From: an uncultured Bacteroidales bacterium
Lineage (GTDB): Bacteria; Bacteroidota; Bacteroidia; Bacteroidales; Bacteroidaceae
DNA length: 49,138 nt
NCBI GenBank assembly: GCA_947303715.1
Contig: CAMYYY010000017.1
Coordinates: 1 to 49,138, forward strand
Reading direction: 5' to 3'
Under the pieces are notes generated by a model, which was not told the origin of the DNA, ran no database searches, and saw only the letters and a list, made by a program, of their open reading frames with translations. Position numbers and translations under genes: made by a program. Shown here piece after piece: positions 34,006-42,519 of this stretch (position 1 is its first letter; every line of letters starts with the position of its first letter).

Positions 34006-34036
34006 TTGCTTTTTCGCTTGCTTAACCGTACCTTTG
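34006..34036 (+). promoter_or_regulatory. Promoter of ruvB
   Basis: TTG (34006-34008), 20 bases, TACCTTTG (34029-34036). The spacer has CTTTTTCGCTTGCTTAACCG, a variant of the shared cassette. Confidence 0.8.
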
Positions 34037-34066
34037 TCACCACTAAACAACCGAACGGAAAGCATC

Positions 34067-35107
34067 ATGGACGAGACGTTTGATATCAGAAGCCAGCAGC
34101 TGGGCGGAAAGGACAAGGACTACGAGAATGCCCTCAGACCCTTGTGCTTCGACGACTTCAGCGGGCAGGAGAAGGTGGTTGACAACCTGCGGGTGTTCGT
34201 GCAGGCGGCTCGGCTGCGTGGCGAGAGCCTGGACCACACGCTGTTGCACGGTCCTCCCGGACTGGGCAAGACGACGCTCAGCAACATCATTGCCAACGAA
34301 CTGGGCGTGGGTTTCAAGGTGACGTCAGGCCCTGTGCTTGACAAGCCGGGCGATCTGGCTGGTCTGCTTACCTCGCTGGAGCCGCACGACGTGCTCTTCA
34401 TCGATGAAATCCATCGCCTCAGCCCTGTTGTGGAGGAGTATCTCTATAGCGCCATGGAGGACTATCGCATTGACATCATGATTGATAAGGGCCCATCGGC
34501 ACGCAGTATACAGATTGACCTCAACCCCTTCACGCTTGTAGGCGCCACCACGCGAAGTGGCCTGCTGACGGCTCCGTTGCGCGCCCGATTCGGCATCAAT
34601 ATGCACTTGGAATACTACGATGCTACGACGCTGGCACGCATCGTGCGCCGCTCGGCCCGCCTGCTGGGTGTCCCCTGTCAGGAGGAGGCGCTCGACGAGA
34701 TTGCCCGTCGCAGCCGCGGCACGCCCCGTGTGGCAAACGCCCTGCTGCGCCGCGTGCGCGACTTCGCCCAAGTGAAGGGAAGCGGCACCATCGACCTCGA
34801 CATCGCCCGCTACGCCCTTGAGGCACTCAACATCGACCGCTACGGACTGGACGAAATCGACAATAAGATTCTCAACACCATCATCGACAAGTTCAAAGGC
34901 GGCCCCGTGGGCGTCGGCACCATCGCCACAGCCCTCGGCGAAGACCCAGGCACGCTGGAGGAGGTCTACGAGCCGTTCCTCATCATGGAGGGCTTCCTGA
35001 AACGTACCCCACGCGGGCGCGAAGTCACCGACCTCGCCTACCGCCACCTCGGCAAGAGCCGTTTCGCCACAGGCAACGCAGAAATGGAGGATATGTTTAA
35101 CGTTTAA
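34067..35107 (+). CDS. ruvB: Holliday junction branch migration ATPase RuvB
   Basis: A 346-residue hexameric motor that drives branch migration with RuvA. Walker [12 protein letters not shown] (about 61-71), Walker [10 protein letters not shown], sensor GATTRSG, arginine-finger region [12 protein letters not shown], and the C-terminal winged helix ([17 protein letters not shown]) are all present. The ATG at 34067 was chosen; a longer frame to 34034 would begin within the -7 element. Alone on its promoter or cotranscribed with the large downstream gene. Confidence 0.97.
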   Translation: MDETFDIRSQQLGGKDKDYENALRPLCFDDFSGQEKVVDNLRVFVQAARLRGESLDHTLLHGPPGLGKTTLSNIIANELGVGFKVTSGPVLDKPGDLAGLLTSLEPHDVLFIDEIHRLSPVVEEYLYSAMEDYRIDIMIDKGPSARSIQIDLNPFTLVGATTRSGLLTAPLRARFGINMHLEYYDATTLARIVRRSARLLGVPCQEEALDEIARRSRGTPRVANALLRRVRDFAQVKGSGTIDLDIARYALEALNIDRYGLDEIDNKILNTIIDKFKGGPVGVGTIATALGEDPGTLEEVYEPFLIMEGFLKRTPRGREVTDLAYRHLGKSRFATGNAEMEDMFNV

Positions 35108-35123
35108 GGTTTAACGTTTAACA
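35096..35123. repeat. GTTTAACGTTTAA spacer
   Basis: TTTAACGTTTAAGGTTTAAC-type low-complexity tract covering the last codons of ruvB and the gap to the next gene. A related tract lies at 27231-27262. Confidence 0.65.
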
Positions 35124-35133
35124 AGAGAAACGT

Positions 35134-38100
35134 ATGAAACGAATTATCTCTTTTATTTTATTAGCATTAAGTATAATGACAGGATTCAGCGCAACAAACT
35201 ATACCAAAGGCTGGGCAGAGGTGCGTGAGCTCATCAAGAAGGGCAACTACCGCACAGCCCATGAGAAGGCGCAAACGCTTTTTGACGCCGCACGGACGGA
35301 GCAGAACAGCTTCCGCACGCTGCAAGGCGCTGTCATGCTGACACAAGCCGAAGGTGCCTACGAGGAGGACGCCTTCCAAAAGGCCATCGATCGTTACCGC
35401 TCCATCGAAGGCAGCCTGAACGATACCGACGAAGCGCTTCGCTGCCTCTATCTCTCGAAAGCCTATCAGCAGTTCTACGACTGGAACTCGTGGAGCCTCC
35501 GTCGGAATCTCCCCTTGGAGGAGCCGACTGACGACATCGCCCAATGGGACGAGAAGACCTTCAAGACCACCATCCGCACCTTGCAGGACAAGGCATTAGC
35601 CGCTGCTGACGTGCTGAAGAAGACCGTTATTGCCGACTATGCCGAGATGCTGGAAATGGGTAACAAGGCTGGACAAACGCTACGCCCCACACTCTACGAC
35701 GTGGTGGTGCAGTGCATCCTCAACGACGACAACAGCGACAACGACGACGAAGCCGTACAGGCTCTCTTTGAGGAAGATGCGCTGTATGGGACGGCGGAGG
35801 AATTCCTAAGTCTACAGGTCAACAAGTCAACAAGTCAACAGGCTCCTCTCGTGCGTAATCTGGAGCTTTTGCAGGAATTGGTACGTTTCCATCAGAAGGA
35901 TAAGGATGCCTATGAACTGCGCCGCACACTTGACGAACAACGACTCGACCTCATCCAGGACCATGCTTTTTTTGAGAAAGTACGCTACCGCGAGGGACTG
36001 GAGCGGCTCGTGGAGGCTTATAAGCTCTCCGACGAGCGCACGACGTGGTATTACCGTCTGGCAGAGTATTGGAGGAACCTTGAAGAGGAGGATGAAGACC
36101 ACATTGGTGTGGATAAGCCGAAGGTAAAAGCCTACGGCCTCGCCCGAAAAGCCATTGAGATTGCTCCCAAGAGCTATGGTGCCACCCATTGTAAGAACGT
36201 CATCAGCCTTTTGGAGCATCCTGACCTGTCGATAACCGTGCCCACGCCCATCTTGCCGGAGCAAGTCAATACCGCCATCCTCGAGGCAACAAATATCAAT
36301 AAGGTGTGGCTTCGCATCGTCAAAGCCAACAAGGACAAAAGCAAATGCGAACTCGACTATTACCTCAAGCAATCCGTGCTGAAGAGCTGGACGGCTGACA
36401 TCATCGACCCGAAGGACTACGAGAGCCACGACAACCCGCTGGAACTCCCTGCACTTGCTCCAGGCAAATATGTCCTGCTGGCCTCCAGCACAGCCAAGTT
36501 CGACAAGAAGCAAAACGTCTGTGCCGTCGATATCGAGAGCTCGGGCATTACCCTCTATCTGGAAACCATCAAGCAGAATGGCCAGCATCTCGGCGCCGTC
36601 ATCGACCGTAAGACGGGCCAAATCCGTACCGACTGCTCCGTAGCCGTCTATCGCCGCGAATGGCGCACAGGCAAGACACGGGGAGAGAAACTATTCGACT
36701 GCGACATCAACGACAAGGGTTTCTACCACATCCCCGCTGTGGAGCAGAACACCACCCGCGTCCTCATCGCTACCGACGGAGCCTCAACGACCGAACGCTC
36801 GTTCAGCGACAATACGCCCTACACCTTTGAGCAGCGCGAGAGCATCACCCTCTTCTCAGACCGCTACAGCTATCGCCCAGGTGACGAGGTGCAGTTCAGC
36901 CTCGTGGTCTACAACGAGGAGGACGTCAACCACTTCGCCGTATGTTCCGACAGGGAAGTTACCGTCGAACTGCACGATGTCAACGGCAAGGTCGTCAGCA
37001 CCATGGAGGGCAAGACGGACGAGTTCGGCTGCCTGCGCGGCTCGTTCAAACTGGGGCCCACGATGCTACCAGGCCGCATCTACCTTCAGGCCCGCACCGA
37101 CGATGCCCGCAGCCAACGTTACTTGAATGTGGAGGCTTACAAACAGCCCACCTTCGCCATCAGCTTTGAGGAATTTGCCAAGGACATTCCCCTCACGGCT
37201 ACCGTCCCTGTTGCCGGCTCAGCCATCTCCTACACCGCTGTACCTGTGCAGAATGCTACCGTCAGCTATGTCATCACGCGTACCGAGCAGCCCTCCATCT
37301 ACTGGTGGCGCTGTATTGGACGCAGCAAGACCGTTGCCCGCGGCACCACCCAGACAGCCGCCGACGGCACTTTCCATTTCGACATCGCTCCGATGTTCAG
37401 CAAGGATAGCCCCAAGCTGAAAGACCGCTGCTACCGCTACGATATCCACGTGGAAATCACCGCCGTCGATGGCGAGACGCAGGCTGGCGATGCCCACGTC
37501 CGCATCGGCAAACCTTACGAGCCGCCCAAGGACGACACGCCTGCCGACGTGATGCCTGCCGATGCTCTCCTCTGGGGCTATCAGGCCGAGAAGAAAGTGG
37601 AGGCTGGTGAAACGGCAAGACTCAAAATCGGCACCACGAAGCAGGACGTCTGCGTGGTCTGGATGCTTGAAAAGGACTACGATGTTGTCGATTACGGCAC
37701 GATGATGCTCTCTGACGAAGTACGTGACTGGACACTTCAGACCGACGACTCGTGGAAGGGAGGCTTCACCCTCCGGCTCGTCACCTACAAGGAGAACCAA
37801 ATGAAGGAGCTCTCCTACACCTTCGACGTTCCCCATCGTGAGCGCGAACTGGACATTACCCTCACCACCTTCCGCGACCGACTCACGCCGGGCGAGCCGG
37901 AGAAGTGGACACTCCACATCCAGAATAACGAAAAACAGCCCGTCGAGGCGAATCTGGTTGCTGCCCTCTATGACGCGGCGCTTGATGTCTATGGCGAGAA
38001 CAACTGGAACCTCTCGCCGTGGCATACGTTCTATATGTGGAACACGCTCGGACGCCCAGCAGGCAAAGAATGGTCATGCGGCGTCAATCCCAGTACGATC

Positions 38101-40734
38101 TGGTATCCTATGCCGGAGATTGCCTATCCCTTCCTCATTTATCTGGACGAAAAGATGCTGCAGGAGGTCGTCGCCTTCGGCCGCCGCCGGACCCGCGGCA
38201 TCCCTACGATGGCTATGGCAAAGAACTCCGCCTTCGTCGAGGAGGCCGCGATGGCGATGGATGATAAGACTGTCTTACACGAAGTAGAAGTTGCCGCCCC
38301 CACCGCTTCTCAAGAAGCCGTCTATAACCATGATGAAGGTCTTGTTGGAGTTATAGCTGGTGGACCTGTGGAAGCCGAAGAGGACGAGGGCGTTCCCGAA
38401 AATGTCTATATCCGTCAGGATCTCACCCATACCGCCTTCTTCGAGCCCTGCATCCGCACGGATGCCAACGGCAACGCCGAGGTCTCCTTCACCGCCCCCG
38501 ACTTGCTGACGGAATGGAATTTCCGCGGCCTTGCCTTCACAAAGGATATCAAGGTCAGCAAGTTCCTCGAAAAGGTCATCACCCGCAAAGAGCTGATGGT
38601 GCAGCCTAACCTGCCCCGTTTCCTCCGTCAGGGCGATCAGTTCGAGTTCACGGCTAAGGTGTCTAATATCTCCGAAGCAGACATGGAAGCAAAGGTGCGC
38701 CTGCAACTCACGGACTCCCGCACGGGCAAGCCGCTGAAGGGCTGGACGAAAGCCAAGACGCAGAAAGTCCAATTGGCGAAAGGCGAGGTGAAGGCCGTCT
38801 CGTTTGCCGTCAGCGTACCTGAGGATGTCTTCGCCATCACCTACCTCATCACCGCAGTAGGCGACCAGCACTCCGACGGCGAACAGGGCGTCATTGCCGT
38901 GCTCACCAATCGCACACTTGTCACCGAGTCGCTCTCCATGTACGCCAATGCCGGCGAGAAGAAGACTTACACGTTGGAAACGCTGAAGAAGAACACCTCA
39001 AAAACGCTCACTCACCACAAGCTGTCGCTGGAATACACCTCCAACCCCATCTGGTATGCCATCCAGGCGCTACCCGCCCTTGACGAAACCACCAACCCCA
39101 GCATCGAGCAGCTTTTCCATCGCTACTACGCCAACAGCCTCTCGCTGGGCATCCTGCGTCGCCATCCGCAGATAGAGCCCATCTTCCAACGCTGGGCTGA
39201 CGAGACACCCGATGCCTTCCTCAGCCAACTGGAGAAGAACAACGACCTCAAGCAGATTGTCCTAAGCGAGACGCCATGGCTCCTGCAAGCCGAAAGCGAG
39301 ACAGCCGACCGCCGGCGCATCGCCGACTTCTTCCAGGCCGAGCGCGCTGAAGCCACCTTGGCTGAACTGCGCGAGCAACTGCTCAAACTCCAGAATGCCG
39401 ATGGCGGCTGGAGCTGGATGCCCGGTTTCGAAAGCAACACCTACATCACGCTAACGATGCTTCGTGGTTTTGGCGAACTGCGAGAGCAGGCCTGCATTGA
39501 CCCAGACGAGGATACTGAACTGAGATCGGCACTGACGAAAGCCATTGCCTACGTCGATGGCGAATACTACAAGGACTACCTCGAATGGCTGAAATGGGAG
39601 AAGGAAAACAGCAAGTTCTGGGAGAAGCGCACCGTCAATCCCATCTGCATCCATTATCTCTTCACCCGCAGTTTCTGGAAAGACTATAGCTTCAAGGCCA
39701 AGACAAAAACCTCCTACGACTACTTCTACGCTGCCCTGAAGCGTGTCAGTCATATCGACGACGGGCTGATGATGAAAGCTCTCACGGCTCTCACCTTCTA
39801 CCGCAACGGCGACAAGAAACTGTCCGACGACATCCTGAAACTCTTCGATGAGTCTACCCTCTTCAGCGACGAGATGGGCCAGTATTGGCGCGACAACGTG
39901 GCAGGGTGGTTCTGGTACAATGCCCCCATCGAAACGCAATCAATGATTATCCGCGCCTACGACGAATGTAGCGGTGGCAAGCGCGATGTTGGCCTCATGC
40001 AGCAATGGCTGCTCAAGCAGAAGCAGACCACCCGATGGGCCAACAGCGTATCGTCTGCTCATGCCGTCTATGCCCTGCTCATCGGCGGAGGCAGTCAAGC
40101 GCTGGACAACAATCAGACAGCCACCCTTACCGTTGGCGGCAAGAAAGTTGTCCCCGAGAAACAAGAGGCTGGTACAGGCTACTTCCGCAAGAATTGGTCG
40201 TCTTCGGAAATCACCCGATCTATGGCTAATGTCACCATCGACAACTCGAAGAATCCCTCCTGTTCGTGGGGCGCGCTCTACTGGCAGTACTTCGAGAATC
40301 TCGATAAGGTGGAACATTCCGAACAGGGTTTCTCTGTCAGCGCCTATTACTACAAGGTAACGGACGATGGCACGCTGGCCAACATCGACGGCCCCGTCAG
40401 CATCGGTGACAAAATCCGCGTCCGCTTGCGCTTCACCGTCGATCGTAATTTGGAATACGTTCAGGTGAAGGCGCTGCGTCCTGCTGGCCTTGAACCTGTC
40501 AGTACCCGCTCCGGCGGTGTCTGGAACGGCGGGCTGAGCTACTACCTGGCTGTCGAAGATGCAGCCACTTCGCTCTACATCGACTACCTCAACAAGGGCG
40601 ATTATACCGTAGAATTCGATTGTTGGGCTTCGCAGGCAGGCTCGTTCCTCTCAGGAACCGTCACCCTCCAATGCCTCTACGCCCCCGAGTTCCGCTCTAC
40701 CTTCTCACAACCGAACCTTGAAGTAAAGAAATAA
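35134..40734 (+). CDS. Alpha-2-macroglobulin-like giant exported protein without thioester
   Basis: A 1866-residue exported protein with signal peptide (about 1-20). An N-terminal helical region of about 400 residues (TPR-like) is followed by macroglobulin (MG) beta domains, including the MG2-type YSYRPGDEVQFSLVVY near residue 580. The bait/A2M region follows (EPCIRTDANGNAEVSFTAPDLLTEW near 1110), then the terpenoid cyclase-like toroid (NADGGWSWMPGFESNTY near 1420). The thioester motif CxEQ appears as SIEQ at 1323-1326, so no covalent trapping is expected. Bacterial A2Ms guard the periplasm against proteases; thioester-less forms are common in Bacteroidetes. An 8-base spacer-like repeat lies inside the gene at 35810-35841. 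The flippase starts 4 bases after the stop. Confidence 0.85.
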   Translation: MKRIISFILLALSIMTGFSATNYTKGWAEVRELIKKGNYRTAHEKAQTLFDAARTEQNSFRTLQGAVMLTQAEGAYEEDAFQKAIDRYRSIEGSLNDTDEALRCLYLSKAYQQFYDWNSWSLRRNLPLEEPTDDIAQWDEKTFKTTIRTLQDKALAAADVLKKTVIADYAEMLEMGNKAGQTLRPTLYDVVVQCILNDDNSDNDDEAVQALFEEDALYGTAEEFLSLQVNKSTSQQAPLVRNLELLQELVRFHQKDKDAYELRRTLDEQRLDLIQDHAFFEKVRYREGLERLVEAYKLSDERTTWYYRLAEYWRNLEEEDEDHIGVDKPKVKAYGLARKAIEIAPKSYGATHCKNVISLLEHPDLSITVPTPILPEQVNTAILEATNINKVWLRIVKANKDKSKCELDYYLKQSVLKSWTADIIDPKDYESHDNPLELPALAPGKYVLLASSTAKFDKKQNVCAVDIESSGITLYLETIKQNGQHLGAVIDRKTGQIRTDCSVAVYRREWRTGKTRGEKLFDCDINDKGFYHIPAVEQNTTRVLIATDGASTTERSFSDNTPYTFEQRESITLFSDRYSYRPGDEVQFSLVVYNEEDVNHFAVCSDREVTVELHDVNGKVVSTMEGKTDEFGCLRGSFKLGPTMLPGRIYLQARTDDARSQRYLNVEAYKQPTFAISFEEFAKDIPLTATVPVAGSAISYTAVPVQNATVSYVITRTEQPSIYWWRCIGRSKTVARGTTQTAADGTFHFDIAPMFSKDSPKLKDRCYRYDIHVEITAVDGETQAGDAHVRIGKPYEPPKDDTPADVMPADALLWGYQAEKKVEAGETARLKIGTTKQDVCVVWMLEKDYDVVDYGTMMLSDEVRDWTLQTDDSWKGGFTLRLVTYKENQMKELSYTFDVPHRERELDITLTTFRDRLTPGEPEKWTLHIQNNEKQPVEANLVAALYDAALDVYGENNWNLSPWHTFYMWNTLGRPAGKEWSCGVNPSTIWYPMPEIAYPFLIYLDEKMLQEVVAFGRRRTRGIPTMAMAKNSAFVEEAAMAMDDKTVLHEVEVAAPTASQEAVYNHDEGLVGVIAGGPVEAEEDEGVPENVYIRQDLTHTAFFEPCIRTDANGNAEVSFTAPDLLTEWNFRGLAFTKDIKVSKFLEKVITRKELMVQPNLPRFLRQGDQFEFTAKVSNISEADMEAKVRLQLTDSRTGKPLKGWTKAKTQKVQLAKGEVKAVSFAVSVPEDVFAITYLITAVGDQHSDGEQGVIAVLTNRTLVTESLSMYANAGEKKTYTLETLKKNTSKTLTHHKLSLEYTSNPIWYAIQALPALDETTNPSIEQLFHRYYANSLSLGILRRHPQIEPIFQRWADETPDAFLSQLEKNNDLKQIVLSETPWLLQAESETADRRRIADFFQAERAEATLAELREQLLKLQNADGGWSWMPGFESNTYITLTMLRGFGELREQACIDPDEDTELRSALTKAIAYVDGEYYKDYLEWLKWEKENSKFWEKRTVNPICIHYLFTRSFWKDYSFKAKTKTSYDYFYAALKRVSHIDDGLMMKALTALTFYRNGDKKLSDDILKLFDESTLFSDEMGQYWRDNVAGWFWYNAPIETQSMIIRAYDECSGGKRDVGLMQQWLLKQKQTTRWANSVSSAHAVYALLIGGGSQALDNNQTATLTVGGKKVVPEKQEAGTGYFRKNWSSSEITRSMANVTIDNSKNPSCSWGALYWQYFENLDKVEHSEQGFSVSAYYYKVTDDGTLANIDGPVSIGDKIRVRLRFTVDRNLEYVQVKALRPAGLEPVSTRSGGVWNGGLSYYLAVEDAATSLYIDYLNKGDYTVEFDCWASQAGSFLSGTVTLQCLYAPEFRSTFSQPNLEVKK
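35810..35841. repeat. GTCAACAA octamers inside a coding sequence
   Basis: GTCTACAG, GTCAACAA, GTCAACAA, GTCAACAG in tandem inside the alpha-2-macroglobulin-like gene, translated as part of QVNKSTSQQAP. The pattern resembles the low-complexity spacers found between genes. Confidence 0.75.
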
Positions 40735-40738
40735 AAAA

Positions 40739-42244
40739 ATGGCGAACTTAAAGACTCTTGCTAAAGACACGGCCATCTACGGACTCAGCAGCATCGTCGG
40801 CCGCTTTCTCAACTATCTGCTCGTTCCCCTTCACACCGCAAAAATCGCAGCTGAGAGCGGAGGCTACGGCATCGTCAGCAACCTCTACGCCTGGGCAGCT
40901 TTGCTGTTCGTGCTTCTCACCTTCGGTATGGAAACCACCTATTTCCGCTTTGCCAATAAGGAAGATGAGGATCCACGCATGGTGCTCAGCACAGCTCTGC
41001 GCATGGTGGGTGGTGTTGGAATAGTGTTTCTGGCGCTAGTCTTTTGCCTGTTGCACCCCATCAGCGGAGCCATGGGCTACGCTGCACACCCTGAATATGT
41101 CGCCTGTTTTGCCATTATCGGTGCCATGGATGCCTTTCAGGCTATCCTCTTCGGCTATCTGCGCCAGCAGCACCGCCCCATAAAGTTCATGGTGCTGAAG
41201 TTGCTATTTATCATCGTCAACATCCTTCTCAACCTAATCATCTTCCTTGTCTTGCCCCTGCTGTTCAACCGCTATCCTGCTATTCAGGCATTCTACGAGC
41301 GATACAACTACGGCGTGGGCCTCATCTTCTTCGCCAATCTGCTTTGCACGCTCATCGTCATGTTCGGTTTTTGGAAGGAGATAAAGGGCATCACCTTTGG
41401 TTTTAGCAAATCTTTGGCCAAGCGTATGCTACGTTATGCTTGGCCCATCCTGTTGCTCGGCTTGGTGGGCATTCTCGGTCAGACCTTCGACAAGATGGCC
41501 TATCCCCGTCTGAAGCCAGGAGAAGAAGGATTTGTGCAGCTCGGCATCTATGGCGCTTGCGTCAAGATAGCCATGATTATGAGCTTGCTGACGCAGGCTT
41601 TCCGCTATGCCTACGAGCCGTTTGTCTTTGGCGGCGCCAAAGAGAAGGATTCTCCGGAGATGCTGGCAGCGGGCATGAAGTATTTCATCATCTTCACCCT
41701 GCTGGCATTCCTTGCTGTGGTGTTCTATATGCCTATTGTCAAGTACCTTGTGGCTAACCACGACTATTGGGTCGGCTTGCGCGTGGTGCCTATTGTGATG
41801 GCAGGCGAAATCTTCATGGGCATCTACTTTAATCTCTCCTTCTGGTACAAGTTGACTGACCAGACGTGGTGGGGAGCTATCCTCAGCGCCGCAGGGGCCA
41901 TCGTTATGATTGCCATCAACATCCTGTTTGTTCCTACTCACGGCTACATGGCTTGCGCTTGGGGAATCTTCTGTGGATATGGAACATCGATGCTGCTCAG
42001 CTATTTTGTCGGACAAAAGAAGTACCCCATCTCCTATCCGATGAAGGACATCGCCATTTACGTTCTGCTAGCTGCGGTCCTCTATGGCTGCTCGTTCTTC
42101 ACGTCGCGGCTGCCGGTCGTGTTACAGATTATCGTCGGCACTTTCTTGCTCCTGCTCTTCATGGCCTACATTGTACGCCGTGACCTCCCCCTCAGCAGCA
42201 TCCCCGTTGTCAACCGCTTTTTCAAAGGAAAGAAAAAGGAATAG
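40739..42244 (+). CDS. Wzx-like oligosaccharide flippase (MOP superfamily)
   Basis: A 501-residue inner-membrane protein with about 14 helices. The N-terminus LKTLAKDTAIYGLSSIVGRFLNYLLVPL is typical of polysaccharide biosynthesis / Wzx-type flippases. These move lipid-linked oligosaccharides across the inner membrane. It lies immediately after the alpha-2-macroglobulin gene. No glycosyltransferases are nearby, so its substrate pathway is encoded elsewhere. Confidence 0.85.
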   Translation: MANLKTLAKDTAIYGLSSIVGRFLNYLLVPLHTAKIAAESGGYGIVSNLYAWAALLFVLLTFGMETTYFRFANKEDEDPRMVLSTALRMVGGVGIVFLALVFCLLHPISGAMGYAAHPEYVACFAIIGAMDAFQAILFGYLRQQHRPIKFMVLKLLFIIVNILLNLIIFLVLPLLFNRYPAIQAFYERYNYGVGLIFFANLLCTLIVMFGFWKEIKGITFGFSKSLAKRMLRYAWPILLLGLVGILGQTFDKMAYPRLKPGEEGFVQLGIYGACVKIAMIMSLLTQAFRYAYEPFVFGGAKEKDSPEMLAAGMKYFIIFTLLAFLAVVFYMPIVKYLVANHDYWVGLRVVPIVMAGEIFMGIYFNLSFWYKLTDQTWWGAILSAAGAIVMIAINILFVPTHGYMACAWGIFCGYGTSMLLSYFVGQKKYPISYPMKDIAIYVLLAAVLYGCSFFTSRLPVVLQIIVGTFLLLLFMAYIVRRDLPLSSIPVVNRFFKGKKKE

Positions 42245-42440
42245 CCTCACCCGCCCACGCACGCGCGCCCAAACATTATTAGATTTAGGCCGCCCTGCCT
42301 TATCATCGGCAATTTACTCCTTTTGTCGATGAAAGGATTCTTTTAAGGGGCTTTATGGCACTTTCACCCGTTGAGCAAATGTTAAATTTTTGGCTTTTGA
42401 AGGGTTTTCTAACAATAGAAGGAAAAATTTTAAGCATTTT
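42245..42440. other. Spacer between flippase and susC
   Basis: About 200 bases, first GC-rich then AT-rich. Nothing recognisable was seen apart from the promoter that follows; no clear terminator hairpin was found. Confidence 0.5.
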
Positions 42441-42472
42441 TTTGTTTTTCAAAAGAAATCGTCGTATCTTTG
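42441..42472 (+). promoter_or_regulatory. Promoter of the susCD operon
   Basis: TTTG (42441-42444), 20 bases, TATCTTTG (42465-42472). The spacer does not share the TTTTCGCTCGGCTCAC sequence. Confidence 0.85.
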
Positions 42473-42519
42473 CGCCCAATTTGATTTTCGGTAAAAAGGA
42501 TAGTAACAGATAATTATTA

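Noticed and set aside
34034..34066. Earlier TTG start for ruvB
   Set aside because: It lies in the -7 element TACCTTTG.
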